From positions 7,743 through 69,727 of the forward strand of contig JAGIBP010000020.1 of NCBI GenBank assembly GCA_017744285.1: a stretch of DNA of 61,985 bases. The letters run 5' to 3'. Source of the DNA: Variovorax sp. Lineage in GTDB: Bacteria; Pseudomonadota; Gammaproteobacteria; Burkholderiales; Burkholderiaceae_C. How positions within the stretch are numbered: position 1 is the first letter of the stretch; every line of letters starts with the position of its first letter. The notes under the pieces are model-generated. The model saw only the letters and a list, made by a program, of their open reading frames with translations, did no database searches and was not told where the DNA came from. This document shows, piece by piece, positions 1-10,730 of this stretch. A program made the position numbers and the translations under genes.

Positions 1-1143
<1,143 letters not shown>

Positions 1144-1147
<4 letters not shown>

Positions 1148-2631
1148 GCGCAGACCTCCACCAGATGGGCGTGACCGCGCTCGCCCGGGCGCTGCGCGAG
1201 CGCAAGGTGTCGGCCGTCGAGGCGGCCCGGCATCACCTCGAGCGCATCGGACAGCACAAGGACATCGGCGCCTTCATCGCGGTCGATGAAGACCTGACGC
1301 TCGCCCAGGCCCGGGCCGCCGACGCGCAGCTCGCCGCCGGCAGCGCCGCAGCGCTGGCCGGCGTGCCGATCGCGCACAAGGACATCTTCGTGACCGCCGG
1401 CTGGCCGACCACGGCCGGCTCGCGCATGCTGGCGGGCTACCGCTCGCCGTTCGACGCCACCGTGGTGCGGCGCCTGGCCGAGGCCGGCGCCGTGACGCTC
1501 GGCAAGCTCAGCTGCGACGAGTTCGCGATGGGCTCGGCCAACGAGAACGTCGCCGTGCCAGCGGTCGGCTTCGACCACGCGGTGCCGGTGCGCAATCCGT
1601 GGGACGCCTCGCGCATCCCGGGCGGTTCCTCGGGCGGCAGCGCCGCCGCGGTGGCCGCGCGCCTCGCGCCGGCGGCGACCGGCACCGACACGGGCGGCTC
1701 GATCCGCCAGCCCGCATCGTTCTGCGGCGTGACCGGCATCAAGCCGACCTACGGGCGTGCCTCGCGCTACGGCATGGTCGCCTTCGCGTCGAGCCTCGAC
1801 CAGGCCGGCCCGATGGCCCGTTCGGCGGAAGACTGCGCGCTGCTGCTTTCCTCGATGTGCGGCCCGGACCCGGACCGCGACTCGACCTCGCTCGACGCGC
1901 CCGCCGAGGACTTCTCGCGCCGCTTGACCGACTCGCTCGACGGCCTGCGCATCGGCGTGCCCAAGGAGTTCCTGGGCGACGGCGTCGCGCCCGGCGTGCG
2001 CGCGGCGGTCGAGGCGGCGCTGGCCGAATACGAGAAGCTCGGCGCCCGCCGCGTGGAGATCACGCTGCCGCGCACCGAGCTGTCGATCCCCGTCTACTAC
2101 GTGCTGGCCGCCGCCGAGGCGTCGAGCAACCTGAGCCGCTTCGACGGCGTCAAGTTCGGCCACCGCGCGAAGGACTACCGCGACCTCGCGGAGATGTACG
2201 CCAAGTCGCGCGAGGAAGGCTTCGGCGACGAGGTCAAGCGCCGCATCATGATCGGCACCTACGTGCTCTCGCACGGCTACTACGACGCCTACTACCTGCA
2301 GGCGCAGAAGGTGCGCCGCATGATCGCCGACGACTTCCAGCAGGCCTTCCGGCAATGCGACGTGATCGCCGGCCCGGCCGCGCCCACGGTCGCCTGGAAG
2401 CTCGGCGAGCACGGCGGCGACCCCGTGGCCGACTACCTCGCGGACATCTTCACGCTCCCCGGCTCGCTCGCGGGCCTGCCCGGCATGAGCCTCCCGGCCG
2501 GCTTCGACGGCGGCATGCCCGTCGGCCTGCAGCTGATCGGCAACTACTGCGACGAGGCGCGCCTGCTCAATGCCGCGCACCGCTTCCAGCAGGCCACCGA
2601 CTGGCACCTGCGCGCGCCCGAAGGCTACTGA
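1144..2631 (+). CDS. gatA: Asp-tRNA(Asn)/Glu-tRNA(Gln) amidotransferase subunit A
   Basis: Glutaminase subunit that releases ammonia from glutamine and channels it to GatB. The 495-residue protein has the amidase-signature triad: Lys79 in IAHKDIFVT, the cis-Ser near residue 162 in GGSSGGS, and the nucleophile Ser186 in [12 protein letters not shown]. Length and spacing match known GatA proteins. The ATG lies inside the gatC stop (4 bp overlap) and the gatB start follows after one base, so gatCAB is one operon with tight stoichiometry. Nothing appears truncated or unusual. Confidence 0.98.
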
Positions 2632-2632
2632 C

Positions 2633-4099
<1,467 letters not shown>

Positions 4100-4111
4100 G
4101 CGTCGGCGCGC

Positions 4112-4798
4112 TCAGCGCGCCTGCGAGGCCTGTGCCGCCGCGTTCGCGGCCCACAGGGGCTTCAGGCGCGCGCGCTCCTCGTCGAAGCGCGCGTTGACGC
4201 GCTTCTTCTCGTCTTCCTGCTCGCCGATGAAACGGTTCTGCACCTCGGCGCTGCGCGTGTTGTCCTCGGCCTTGCGGCGGATCGAGCCAGGCGCCTTGGC
4301 CGGATCGCTCTTGTAGAACTCGAGTTCGTCGTCGATCCGCTTGCGTTCGTCGGCGAGCTCGCCCAGGCGCTTGCGCGCCGCCTGGATCACCGCGTCGATC
4401 TGCACCAGCGCCTCGGCGCGCTCGCGGTCATGCGCGGCCGCGTTGGGGTAGCGGACCAGCAGCGCGCGTTCGCGCCGGCGTTCCTCGATCTGCCGTGCCG
4501 CCTGCTGCTGGGCCTGCCGCTCGCGCTCCTCGCGCTCGGCCAGTTCACGGGCGGTGTAGGTGGGTTCGACCTTGCGGCGCGTGGTGCCGCTGGGACTGAG
4601 TTCGCGCTGCTCGCGGTCGATGCAATCGGGGACGGGGCGATCGGCCGTGATGGTGCGGCCCTTGGCATCGACGCAGCTGTAGATGCTGGCACCGGCTCCC
4701 GCCGGGCGCGCGGCGCCGCCCTGCTGCTGCGCCTGCACGGCTCCCCCGCCGGCCAGCGAGAGCGCCATGAATGCCATCAATGCTTGGGTTCGCGCCAA
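4112..4798 (-). CDS. DUF4124-like exported protein
   Basis: Predicted periplasmic protein of unknown function, about 228 residues. I chose a TTG start at 4798 because it gives an Arg-containing n-region (MARTQALMAFMALSLAG) before the hydrophobic core and a cleavage site after AVQA; an AGGG sequence lies just upstream. An ATG at 4777 would give a shorter n-region. The mature N-terminus carries a DUF4124-like segment (IYSCVDAKGRTITADRPVP). The rest is a highly charged Glu/Arg/Gln helix, probably coiled coil, with blocks such as ELAEREERERQAQQQAARQ. Proteins of this type are common in betaproteobacterial envelopes; their role is not known. It lies 28 bp downstream of pyrE on the same strand. Confidence 0.7.
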   Translation of the reverse strand: MARTQALMAFMALSLAGGGAVQAQQQGGAARPAGAGASIYSCVDAKGRTITADRPVPDCIDREQRELSPSGTTRRKVEPTYTARELAEREERERQAQQQAARQIEERRRERALLVRYPNAAAHDRERAEALVQIDAVIQAARKRLGELADERKRIDDELEFYKSDPAKAPGSIRRKAEDNTRSAEVQNRFIGEQEDEKKRVNARFDEERARLKPLWAANAAAQASQAR

Positions 4799-4826
4799 CG
4801 TCCATCCCTTCGGGCAGGCGAAGGAG

Positions 4827-5510
4827 TCAGCGCGCTCCGTAACGCGCCCTGTACTCCAATACTCCCTGACGGTAGGCGCCGAGCTCTTCGTCGGCGCGGC
4901 CTGACAGGTACTGTAACAAGTCGTCGAGCGTCGCGATCGCCACGACCTGCAGGCCGAGCTGATTCCGGACATATTGCACGGCGCTGTGGTCCACGTCCCG
5001 GCCGTTCTCGGTGGCCTTTTCCTGGCGGTCGAGCGCGATGGCGACCGCGTGCGGCGTGGCGCCCGCGCCGCGAATGGCGGCGATCGATTCGCGCACCGCG
5101 GTGCCGGCCGACATGACGTCGTCGACGATCAGCACCCGACCCTTGAGCGGTGCGCCGACCAGCGTGCCGCCTTCGCCGTGGTCCTTGGCTTCCTTGCGGT
5201 TGTAGGCGAAGGGCACGTTGCGCCCGCGCCGCGCGAGCTCCGCGGCGACCGTGGCGCCGAGCGGGATGCCCTTGTAGGCAGGGCCGAAGATCATGTCGAA
5301 TTCGAGGCCGCTTTCGATCAGGCGGTCTGCATAGAATCCGGCGAGCCGCGCGAGCTTGGCGCCGTCGTCGAACAGGCCCGCGTTGAAGAAATAGGGGCTC
5401 ATGCGACCGGCCTTGGTCTTGAACTCGCCGAAGCGCAACACCCCCGACTCCAGGGCGAACTGCACGAATTCCTGTGCGAGCGCGCCGCCCTCTCCAATCT
5501 CTCCAGCCAT
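4827..5510 (-). CDS. pyrE: Orotate phosphoribosyltransferase
   Basis: Transfers ribose 5-phosphate from PRPP to orotate, giving OMP in pyrimidine biosynthesis. The 227-residue protein contains the type I phosphoribosyltransferase PRPP-binding motif VLIVDDVMSAGTA (about residues 126-138), the loop YNRKEAKDHGEGG (about 103-115) and the N-terminal substrate block KTKAGRMSPYFFN. The start at 5510 has a GAGGA sequence about 9 bp upstream on its strand. An upstream in-frame extension exists but overlaps xth and looks unlike the family. It is divergent from xth, with only 13 bp between the start codons. Confidence 0.97.
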   Translation of the reverse strand: MAGEIGEGGALAQEFVQFALESGVLRFGEFKTKAGRMSPYFFNAGLFDDGAKLARLAGFYADRLIESGLEFDMIFGPAYKGIPLGATVAAELARRGRNVPFAYNRKEAKDHGEGGTLVGAPLKGRVLIVDDVMSAGTAVRESIAAIRGAGATPHAVAIALDRQEKATENGRDVDHSAVQYVRNQLGLQVVAIATLDDLLQYLSGRADEELGAYRQGVLEYRARYGAR

Positions 5511-5523
5511 AGGGAATGTCCTC

Positions 5524-6327
5524 GTGTTCAAACTGACCAGTCTCAATCTCAACGGCCTGCGATCGGCGGCCACCAAGGGCGTCGCCGACTGGGTCGCCGA
5601 ACTGGCGCCGGATTGTATTTGCATGCAGGAAACCCGCGTCCAGGCCAGCGACATCGAAGGGCGCTTCGAGGAGATGGCGGGCCTCAAGGGGCACTTCCAT
5701 TTCGCCGAGAAAAAGGGCTACTCGGGGACCGCGGTCTACACGAAGCACATTCCCAGCGACATCGTGGTCGGCTGGGGCGACACCGAGTTCGACGCGGAGG
5801 GACGCTATCTGGAACTGCGCTTCGATACACCGAGGCGCAAGCTCTCGATCATCAGCTGCTACTTCCCGAGCGGGTCGTCGGGCGAAGAGCGCCAGGCCGC
5901 CAAGTTCCGCTTCCTCAAGGGCTTCTTCCCGCACCTGCTGGCGCTCAGGAAGGAGCGCGAGTTCATCCTCTGCGGCGACATCAACATCGCGCACAAGGAG
6001 ATCGACCTGAAGAACTGGCGCGGCAACCAGAAGAACAGCGGCTTCCTGCCCGAGGAGCGCGCCTGGATGACGAGGCTGCTCGATGCCGGCGCCGAGGGCG
6101 CGGGTCTGGTGGACGTCTACCGTCTCCTGAAGCCCGAGACGACGGGCGAGGCCTACACCTGGTGGAGCAACCGGGGCCAGGCCTACGCGAACAACGTGGG
6201 GTGGCGCCTGGACTACCACCTGGCGACGCCGGCACTCGCGCAACTCGCGCGCGGCGAATCGATCTTCAAGACGATCAAGTTCAGCGACCACGCGCCGATC
6301 ACGGTGGACTACGAGTTCACCCTCTGA
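5524..6327 (+). CDS. xth: Exodeoxyribonuclease III
   Basis: Mg-dependent 3'-5' exonuclease and AP endonuclease of base-excision repair. The GTG start gives VFKLTSLNLNGLRSAATKG, the standard N-terminus, with AGGGA upstream. Metal and catalytic motifs are visible: CMQET (metal Glu), GDINIAHKEIDLKNW (catalytic Asp/Asn), NNVGWRLDYHLAT and the terminal FSDHAPITVDYEF (Asp-His pair). At 267 residues it matches the length of the E. coli enzyme. Extending upstream would run into pyrE. It is probably transcribed from a promoter inside the pyrE 5' region. Confidence 0.96.
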   Translation: MFKLTSLNLNGLRSAATKGVADWVAELAPDCICMQETRVQASDIEGRFEEMAGLKGHFHFAEKKGYSGTAVYTKHIPSDIVVGWGDTEFDAEGRYLELRFDTPRRKLSIISCYFPSGSSGEERQAAKFRFLKGFFPHLLALRKEREFILCGDINIAHKEIDLKNWRGNQKNSGFLPEERAWMTRLLDAGAEGAGLVDVYRLLKPETTGEAYTWWSNRGQAYANNVGWRLDYHLATPALAQLARGESIFKTIKFSDHAPITVDYEFTL

Positions 6328-6385
6328 CGCGGGCTGGCGTGGCGCGAGCGGGAATAATGGGAGGGTCCTCCACGACGCCCGCTCC

Positions 6386-7777
6386 ATGTCCGCACCACCG
6401 GCCGCCGAAGGCCCCTCTCCCCAGTCCCCCCAGCCTTCCCTGCCCTGGCGCGACGCGCTGAAGGTCTATCTCGAACCGGCCACGCTGCGCATGTTCGCAC
6501 TCGGCTTCTCGGCCGGGCTGCCGCTGCTGCTGGTCCTGGGCACGTTGAGCTTCCGGCTGCGCGAGGCGGGCATCGACCGCACCACCATCGGCTTCCTGAG
6601 CTGGGTCGGCCTCGCCTACGGCTTCAAGTGGGTGTGGGCGCCGCTGGTCGACCGGGTGCCGGTGCCGCCGCTGACGACGCTGCTCGGCCGGCGGCGCGGC
6701 TGGCTGCTGCTGGCGCAGGTGGCGGTGATCGCGGGCCTCGTGGGCATGGCCTTCAACGACCCGCGCGCCGGCCTGCCGCCGCTGGTGTGGTGCGCGGTGC
6801 TGGTGGCCTTCGGCTCGGCCACGCAGGACATCGCGCTCGACGCCTTCCGCATCGAGTCGGCCGCCGCGCGCAAGCAGGCGGCCCTGGCCGCGGCCTACCA
6901 GACCGGCTACCGCCTGGCGATGATCTGGGCCGGCGCGGGCGTGCTGTGGCTCGCGGCCTGGGCCGAGCTGCCGGGCCTCCCGGGCTACCAGAACGGCGCC
7001 TGGAAGTTCGCCTACCTGGTGATGGCCGGTTCGATGGCAGTGGGCGTGGTCACGGTGCTGCTGTCGCCCGAGCCGGTGCGCGCCGCGCTGCCGCGCCCGA
7101 AGACCGCGGGGCAGTGGCTCGAAAGCGTGCTGATCGAGCCTTTCGCGGACTTCATCCGCCGCTACCGCTGGCAGGCGGTGCTGATCCTGTCGCTGATCGC
7201 GGTCTACCGCATCAGCGACGTGGTGATGGGCATCATGGCGAACCCGTTCTATGTCGACATGGGCTTCACCAAGGACGAGGTCGCCACGGTCAGCAAGATC
7301 TATGGCGTGGTGATGACGCTGGTCGGCGCCTTCGTCGGGGGCGTGCTGTCGATGCGCCTTGGCGTGATGCGCGTGCTGATGCTCGGCGCGGTGCTCAGCG
7401 CCGCGAGCAACCTGCTGTTCGCCGGCCTCGCCACGCGCGGGCACGACCTCACGGCGCTGGTGCTGGTGGTGTCGGCCGACAACCTGGCCGGCGGCATTGC
7501 GTCCGCCGCGTTCATCGCCTACCTGTCGAGCCTGACGAACGTGAGCTACTCGGCCACGCAGTACGCGCTGTTCAGCTCGCTGATGCTGCTGCTGCCGAAG
7601 TTCATCGCGGGCTATTCGGGCGCGTTCGTCGATGCCTTCGGCTACCACGCCTTCTTCATCGGCACGGCGGCGCTCGGGGTGCCGGTGCTGCTGCTCGTGG
7701 CGCTGGCCTCGCGCTCGTACACCAACGGGGCGCAGGCGAAGCCCAAGCCCGGGGCGGGTGATCCGGCCGCGACCTGA
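6386..7777 (+). CDS. ampG: AmpG-family muropeptide permease (MFS)
   Basis: Inner-membrane importer of anhydro-muropeptides for cell-wall recycling, which in many species also feeds the AmpR-AmpC induction route. The 463-residue product has a Pro-rich N-terminus, about 12 hydrophobic segments and the family blocks FSAGLPLLLVLGTLSFRL, YGFKWVWAPLVDRVP and FGSATQDIALDAFRIE, the last diagnostic for AmpG-like carriers. Substrate is inferred from family only. It lies 58 bp after xth on the same strand and the next gene begins about 65 bp later. Confidence 0.9.
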   Translation: MSAPPAAEGPSPQSPQPSLPWRDALKVYLEPATLRMFALGFSAGLPLLLVLGTLSFRLREAGIDRTTIGFLSWVGLAYGFKWVWAPLVDRVPVPPLTTLLGRRRGWLLLAQVAVIAGLVGMAFNDPRAGLPPLVWCAVLVAFGSATQDIALDAFRIESAAARKQAALAAAYQTGYRLAMIWAGAGVLWLAAWAELPGLPGYQNGAWKFAYLVMAGSMAVGVVTVLLSPEPVRAALPRPKTAGQWLESVLIEPFADFIRRYRWQAVLILSLIAVYRISDVVMGIMANPFYVDMGFTKDEVATVSKIYGVVMTLVGAFVGGVLSMRLGVMRVLMLGAVLSAASNLLFAGLATRGHDLTALVLVVSADNLAGGIASAAFIAYLSSLTNVSYSATQYALFSSLMLLLPKFIAGYSGAFVDAFGYHAFFIGTAALGVPVLLLVALASRSYTNGAQAKPKPGAGDPAAT

Positions 7778-7842
7778 AGCTGCCGTAGCTGTTAGTCTTT
7801 CGGGTTCCGCGCTTCGAAGCGTATTTGCACACTTCTTTCATC

Positions 7843-9036
7843 GTGTCACCTTCACGCATACCTCCCCTACGGATCAGCGCCTTCACCGCCACATCGTCGG
7901 TCGGCGTGGGCAAGGCCCCGCTGCTCGCGGCCCTCGAACAGTCGAAAAGCGGGCTGCGCGCCAACGACTTCGGCCCCACGCCCCTGCCGACCTGGATCGG
8001 GCGCGTCGACGGCCTCGAGGCGCTGCGCCTGCCCGAGGCGCTCGCGGAGTGGGACTGCCGCAACAACCGCCTCGCGTGGCTGGGTCTGCAGGCGGACGGG
8101 TTCCTGGAGGCCGTGGCCGCCGCGCGCCAGCGCTACGGCGCGGGGCGCATCGCGCTGATCCTCGGCACCTCCACGGCGAGCATCGGCGAGACCGAGGCGG
8201 CCTACACGCAGCTCGAAGGCGACGCCTTCCCGGCGCATCAGCAGCGGCCCAAGGTCCACACGCCGCATTCGCTCGCCATGTTCGTGCAGGACGCGCTCGG
8301 CCTCGAAGGCCCGGCGGAGACGATCTCGACCGCCTGCTCGTCGAGCGGCAAGGTGTTCGCCTCGGCCGAGCGCCTGATCCGCCTCGGCCTGGTCGATGCG
8401 GCCGTGGTCGGCGGCGTCGACACGCTGTGCGGCAGCGTGCTGTTCGGCTTCAACTCGCTCGAGCTGGTGTCGCCCGAACCGTGCCGGCCTTTCGATGCGA
8501 CGCGCAACGGCATCAGCCTGGGCGAGGCCGCCGGCTTCGCGCTGCTCGAACGCGGCCCCGGCGCGCTCGAACTGCTGGGCTACGGCGAGGCCAGCGATGC
8601 GCATCACATGTCCACCCCGCACCCCGAAGGCCTGGGCGCCGAGAAGGCGCTCGACGACGCGCTGGCCCGCGCCGGACTCGAGGCCTCGGCCATCGACTAC
8701 ATCAACATGCACGGCACCGCGAGCACCAAGAACGACGAGGTCGAAGGCGCGCTCGTCGCGCGGCGCTTCCCGGCCACCACCCACGCCAGCTCGACCAAGG
8801 GCTTCACCGGCCACACGCTGGGCGCGGCGGGCATCGTCGAGGCGGTGATCAGCCTGCTCGCGATCGAGACCGGGTTGAAGCCCGGCACCGTCAACACCAC
8901 CACGCTCGACGACGAGTGCGGCCCGCAGATCCGGCTGCAGCCGGCGCGCGGAGAGGTGCGCTATGCGCTCTCCAACTCGTTCGGCTTCGGCGGCAACAAC
9001 TGCGCGCTGGTCTTCGGCAAGGGAGCAGCGGCATGA
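7843..9036 (+). CDS. Beta-ketoacyl-[ACP] synthase family protein (FabF/aryl-polyene type)
   Basis: Decarboxylative Claisen condensation enzyme with a complete thiolase-fold triad: Cys165 in ISTACSSS, His290 in INMHGTAST and His324 in GFTGHTLGAAG (numbered from the GTG at 7843). At ~397 residues it is close to FabF but diverges in the N-terminal half. A TTG at 7825 is an alternative start; neither has a clear Shine-Dalgarno. It overlaps the next gene by 4 bp (ATGA), and that gene is a chain-length-factor homologue. Such pairs act as KS/CLF heterodimers in aryl-polyene and type II polyketide pathways (known for the families). No ACP, dehydratase or acyltransferase is adjacent, so its pathway is unknown. 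Confidence 0.85.
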   Translation: MSPSRIPPLRISAFTATSSVGVGKAPLLAALEQSKSGLRANDFGPTPLPTWIGRVDGLEALRLPEALAEWDCRNNRLAWLGLQADGFLEAVAAARQRYGAGRIALILGTSTASIGETEAAYTQLEGDAFPAHQQRPKVHTPHSLAMFVQDALGLEGPAETISTACSSSGKVFASAERLIRLGLVDAAVVGGVDTLCGSVLFGFNSLELVSPEPCRPFDATRNGISLGEAAGFALLERGPGALELLGYGEASDAHHMSTPHPEGLGAEKALDDALARAGLEASAIDYINMHGTASTKNDEVEGALVARRFPATTHASSTKGFTGHTLGAAGIVEAVISLLAIETGLKPGTVNTTTLDDECGPQIRLQPARGEVRYALSNSFGFGGNNCALVFGKGAAA

Positions 9037-9854
9037 ACGCGAACGTGAAAACCCCCACCATCTACCTCGAAGGCCCGGCCTTCTGGGCCCCGACGCTGCC
9101 CGGCTGGGACGTGGCGGCCGCGGTCTTCCGCGGCGAGGCGCAGCCCGTGGATCCGCCGGCCAAGCGGCCGTCGCCGCAGGTGCTGGCACCGGCCGAGCGC
9201 CGCCGCGCGCCCGACACGGTGGCGCTGTCGCTCGAAGTCGCCGCCGCCGCGGTCGCCGCTTCCGGCCGCAACGCGGCCGACCTGCCGTGCGTGTTCGCAT
9301 CGGCGCACGGCGACCTCGGCATCAACGACTACATGTGCAGCACGCTCGCGGCCGATCCGAAGCTGCTGTCGCCGATCAAGTTCCACAACTCGGTGCACAA
9401 CGCGGCCGTGGGCTACTGGACCATCGGCACCGGCTGCATGGCCGCGAGCAATTCGCTGACGGCCTACGAGAGCACCTTCGCCTCGGGCCTGCTCGAAGCG
9501 GCGGCGCAATGCGTGGCCGACCAGCGTGCGGTGCTGCTCGTCGGCTACGACATGCCGGCGGTGGGCGCGCTCGCCTCGGTGACGACGAGTCGCAGCCTGC
9601 TGGCGGCGGCGCTGGTGGTCTCGCCCGAGCGCACCGAGCGCACCGTGGCGGCGCTCGACTGGTCGCTCGCCAGCGGACCGGCCGCCGCGCCCGCGCTGCG
9701 CACCGAGGCGGCGCGTTCGCTCAGCGCCAACGCGATGGCCGATGCGCTGCCGCTCTTCGAGGCGCTCGCGCGCGGCGACACCGCCGCGCTGCGCCTGCCG
9801 CTGTCGGGCAAGCTGTCGCTCCAGGTGCAGCTCCAGCCCGCCGCACGGGCCTGA
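9033..9854 (+). CDS. Beta-ketoacyl synthase chain-length-factor-like protein
   Basis: Short (273 residues) ketoacyl-synthase-like protein, resembling the chain-length-factor family seen next to KS genes in aryl-polyene clusters. Visible blocks are the N-terminal AFWAPTLPGW, then SAHGDLGINDYMCSTLA, FHNSVHNAAVGYW and TGCMAASNSLTAYESTF. A Cys (residue 135) sits roughly where a synthase nucleophile would be, but the downstream His motifs of a full ketosynthase are absent, which supports a non-catalytic partner role. It is translationally coupled to the upstream KS. A GC-rich hairpin element begins about 10 bp after its stop. Confidence 0.8.
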   Translation: MNANVKTPTIYLEGPAFWAPTLPGWDVAAAVFRGEAQPVDPPAKRPSPQVLAPAERRRAPDTVALSLEVAAAAVAASGRNAADLPCVFASAHGDLGINDYMCSTLAADPKLLSPIKFHNSVHNAAVGYWTIGTGCMAASNSLTAYESTFASGLLEAAAQCVADQRAVLLVGYDMPAVGALASVTTSRSLLAAALVVSPERTERTVAALDWSLASGPAAAPALRTEAARSLSANAMADALPLFEALARGDTAALRLPLSGKLSLQVQLQPAARA

Positions 9855-9864
9855 GCCCGCGCGA

Positions 9865-9931
9865 CCGGCTTTGCCGCCCCGGGGTGCGCCCCCCTTAAGG
9901 GGGAGCCCCGCAGGCGCAGGGGGGTGGGCAC
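9865..9931 (-). repeat. GC-rich hairpin repeat, divergent copy
   Basis: Read on the reverse strand, this element has the same order of parts as the two 102 bp copies at 11922 and 33568: CACCCCCC, a small GC hairpin, a C-run/G-run stem, GCGCACCC, then AAGCCGG. Its central stem is CCCCCTTAAGGGGG (9890-9903). It lies in the 3' end region of the ketosynthase pair, but in the opposite orientation to that gene. It may act as a bidirectional terminator; there is no T-tract. Confidence 0.6.
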
Positions 9932-9932
9932 A

Positions 9933-9954
9933 TTTACGCCAACTTTACGTTGGC
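9933..9954. promoter_or_regulatory. Candidate OmpR-type direct-repeat operator
   Basis: TTTACG occurs at 9933-9938 and again at 9944-9949, a period of exactly 11 bp, which is the spacing known for OmpR/PhoB-family binding sites. An inverted repeat (GCCAAC, TTTAC, GTTGGC; 9938-9954) overlaps it. It lies about 62 bp upstream of the response-regulator start codon, so autoregulation is a reasonable inference. Confidence 0.4.
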
Positions 9955-10016
9955 TTCAAGCCTGCTTGCCGCCGCGGGAAGAACCTTGCAACATCCCGCA
10001 GCGCGGAGAGAGAACG

Positions 10017-10730
10017 ATGAGCACCCCCCAACTCCTGATGATCGAAGACGACGCCCGCCTGGCGCAGATGGTGGGCGAATACCTGACGCAGTCGGGTTTC
10101 GGCTTCAGCCACGCGGCCGATGGCTCGACGGGCCTCGAGATGCTGCAGCAGCGCACGCCCGACCTCGTCATCCTCGACCTGATGCTGCCCGACACCGACG
10201 GCCTCGAAGTCTGCCGCCGCATCCGCGCGCTGCCCAATGGGCTCGCCAAGGTGTCGGTGCTGATGCTCACGGCCAAGGGCGACCCGATGGACCGCATCAT
10301 CGGCCTGGAGATCGGCGCCGACGACTACCTGCCCAAGCCCTTCGAGCCGCGCGAACTGCTCGCGCGCATCCGCGCCGTGCTGCGCCGCCGCGGCGAGAGC
10401 CCCGCCGACGCGAGCGCCCCGTCGGTGATGCGCTTCGGCTCGCTCGAGATCGACCGCAACGCGCGCACCGTCACGGTGAACGGCGAGGCGGCCGACCTGA
10501 CCTCCTACCAGTTCGACCTGCTCACCGCGATGGCCGAACGCGCGGGCCGCGTGCTCACGCGCGACCAGATCATGGAGGCCGTGCGCGGCCGCGAGCTCGA
10601 GGCCTTCGACCGCTCGATCGACGTGCACATGGGCCGCATCCGCGCCGCGATCGAGGCCGACGCCAAGAACCCCAAGCGCATCCTCACGGTGCGTGGCGTG
10701 GGCTACGTCTTCGCCAAGCAGCAAGACTGA
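10017..10730 (+). CDS. OmpR-family response regulator
   Basis: DNA-binding half of a two-component system. The N-terminal receiver domain has the acidic pair near residues 10-12 (IEDDARLA), phospho-acceptor Asp54 in VILDLMLPD and Lys107 in DDYLPKPF. The C-terminal winged helix shows ADLTSYQFDLLTAMA and the ending ILTVRGVGYVFAKQQD. The 237-residue length is normal. A purine-rich GCGGAGAG sequence lies just upstream of the ATG. The sensor kinase start overlaps its stop (TGATG). The signal is not identifiable; sequence style is close to RstA/CpxR-type regulators. Confidence 0.93.
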   Translation: MSTPQLLMIEDDARLAQMVGEYLTQSGFGFSHAADGSTGLEMLQQRTPDLVILDLMLPDTDGLEVCRRIRALPNGLAKVSVLMLTAKGDPMDRIIGLEIGADDYLPKPFEPRELLARIRAVLRRRGESPADASAPSVMRFGSLEIDRNARTVTVNGEAADLTSYQFDLLTAMAERAGRVLTRDQIMEAVRGRELEAFDRSIDVHMGRIRAAIEADAKNPKRILTVRGVGYVFAKQQD

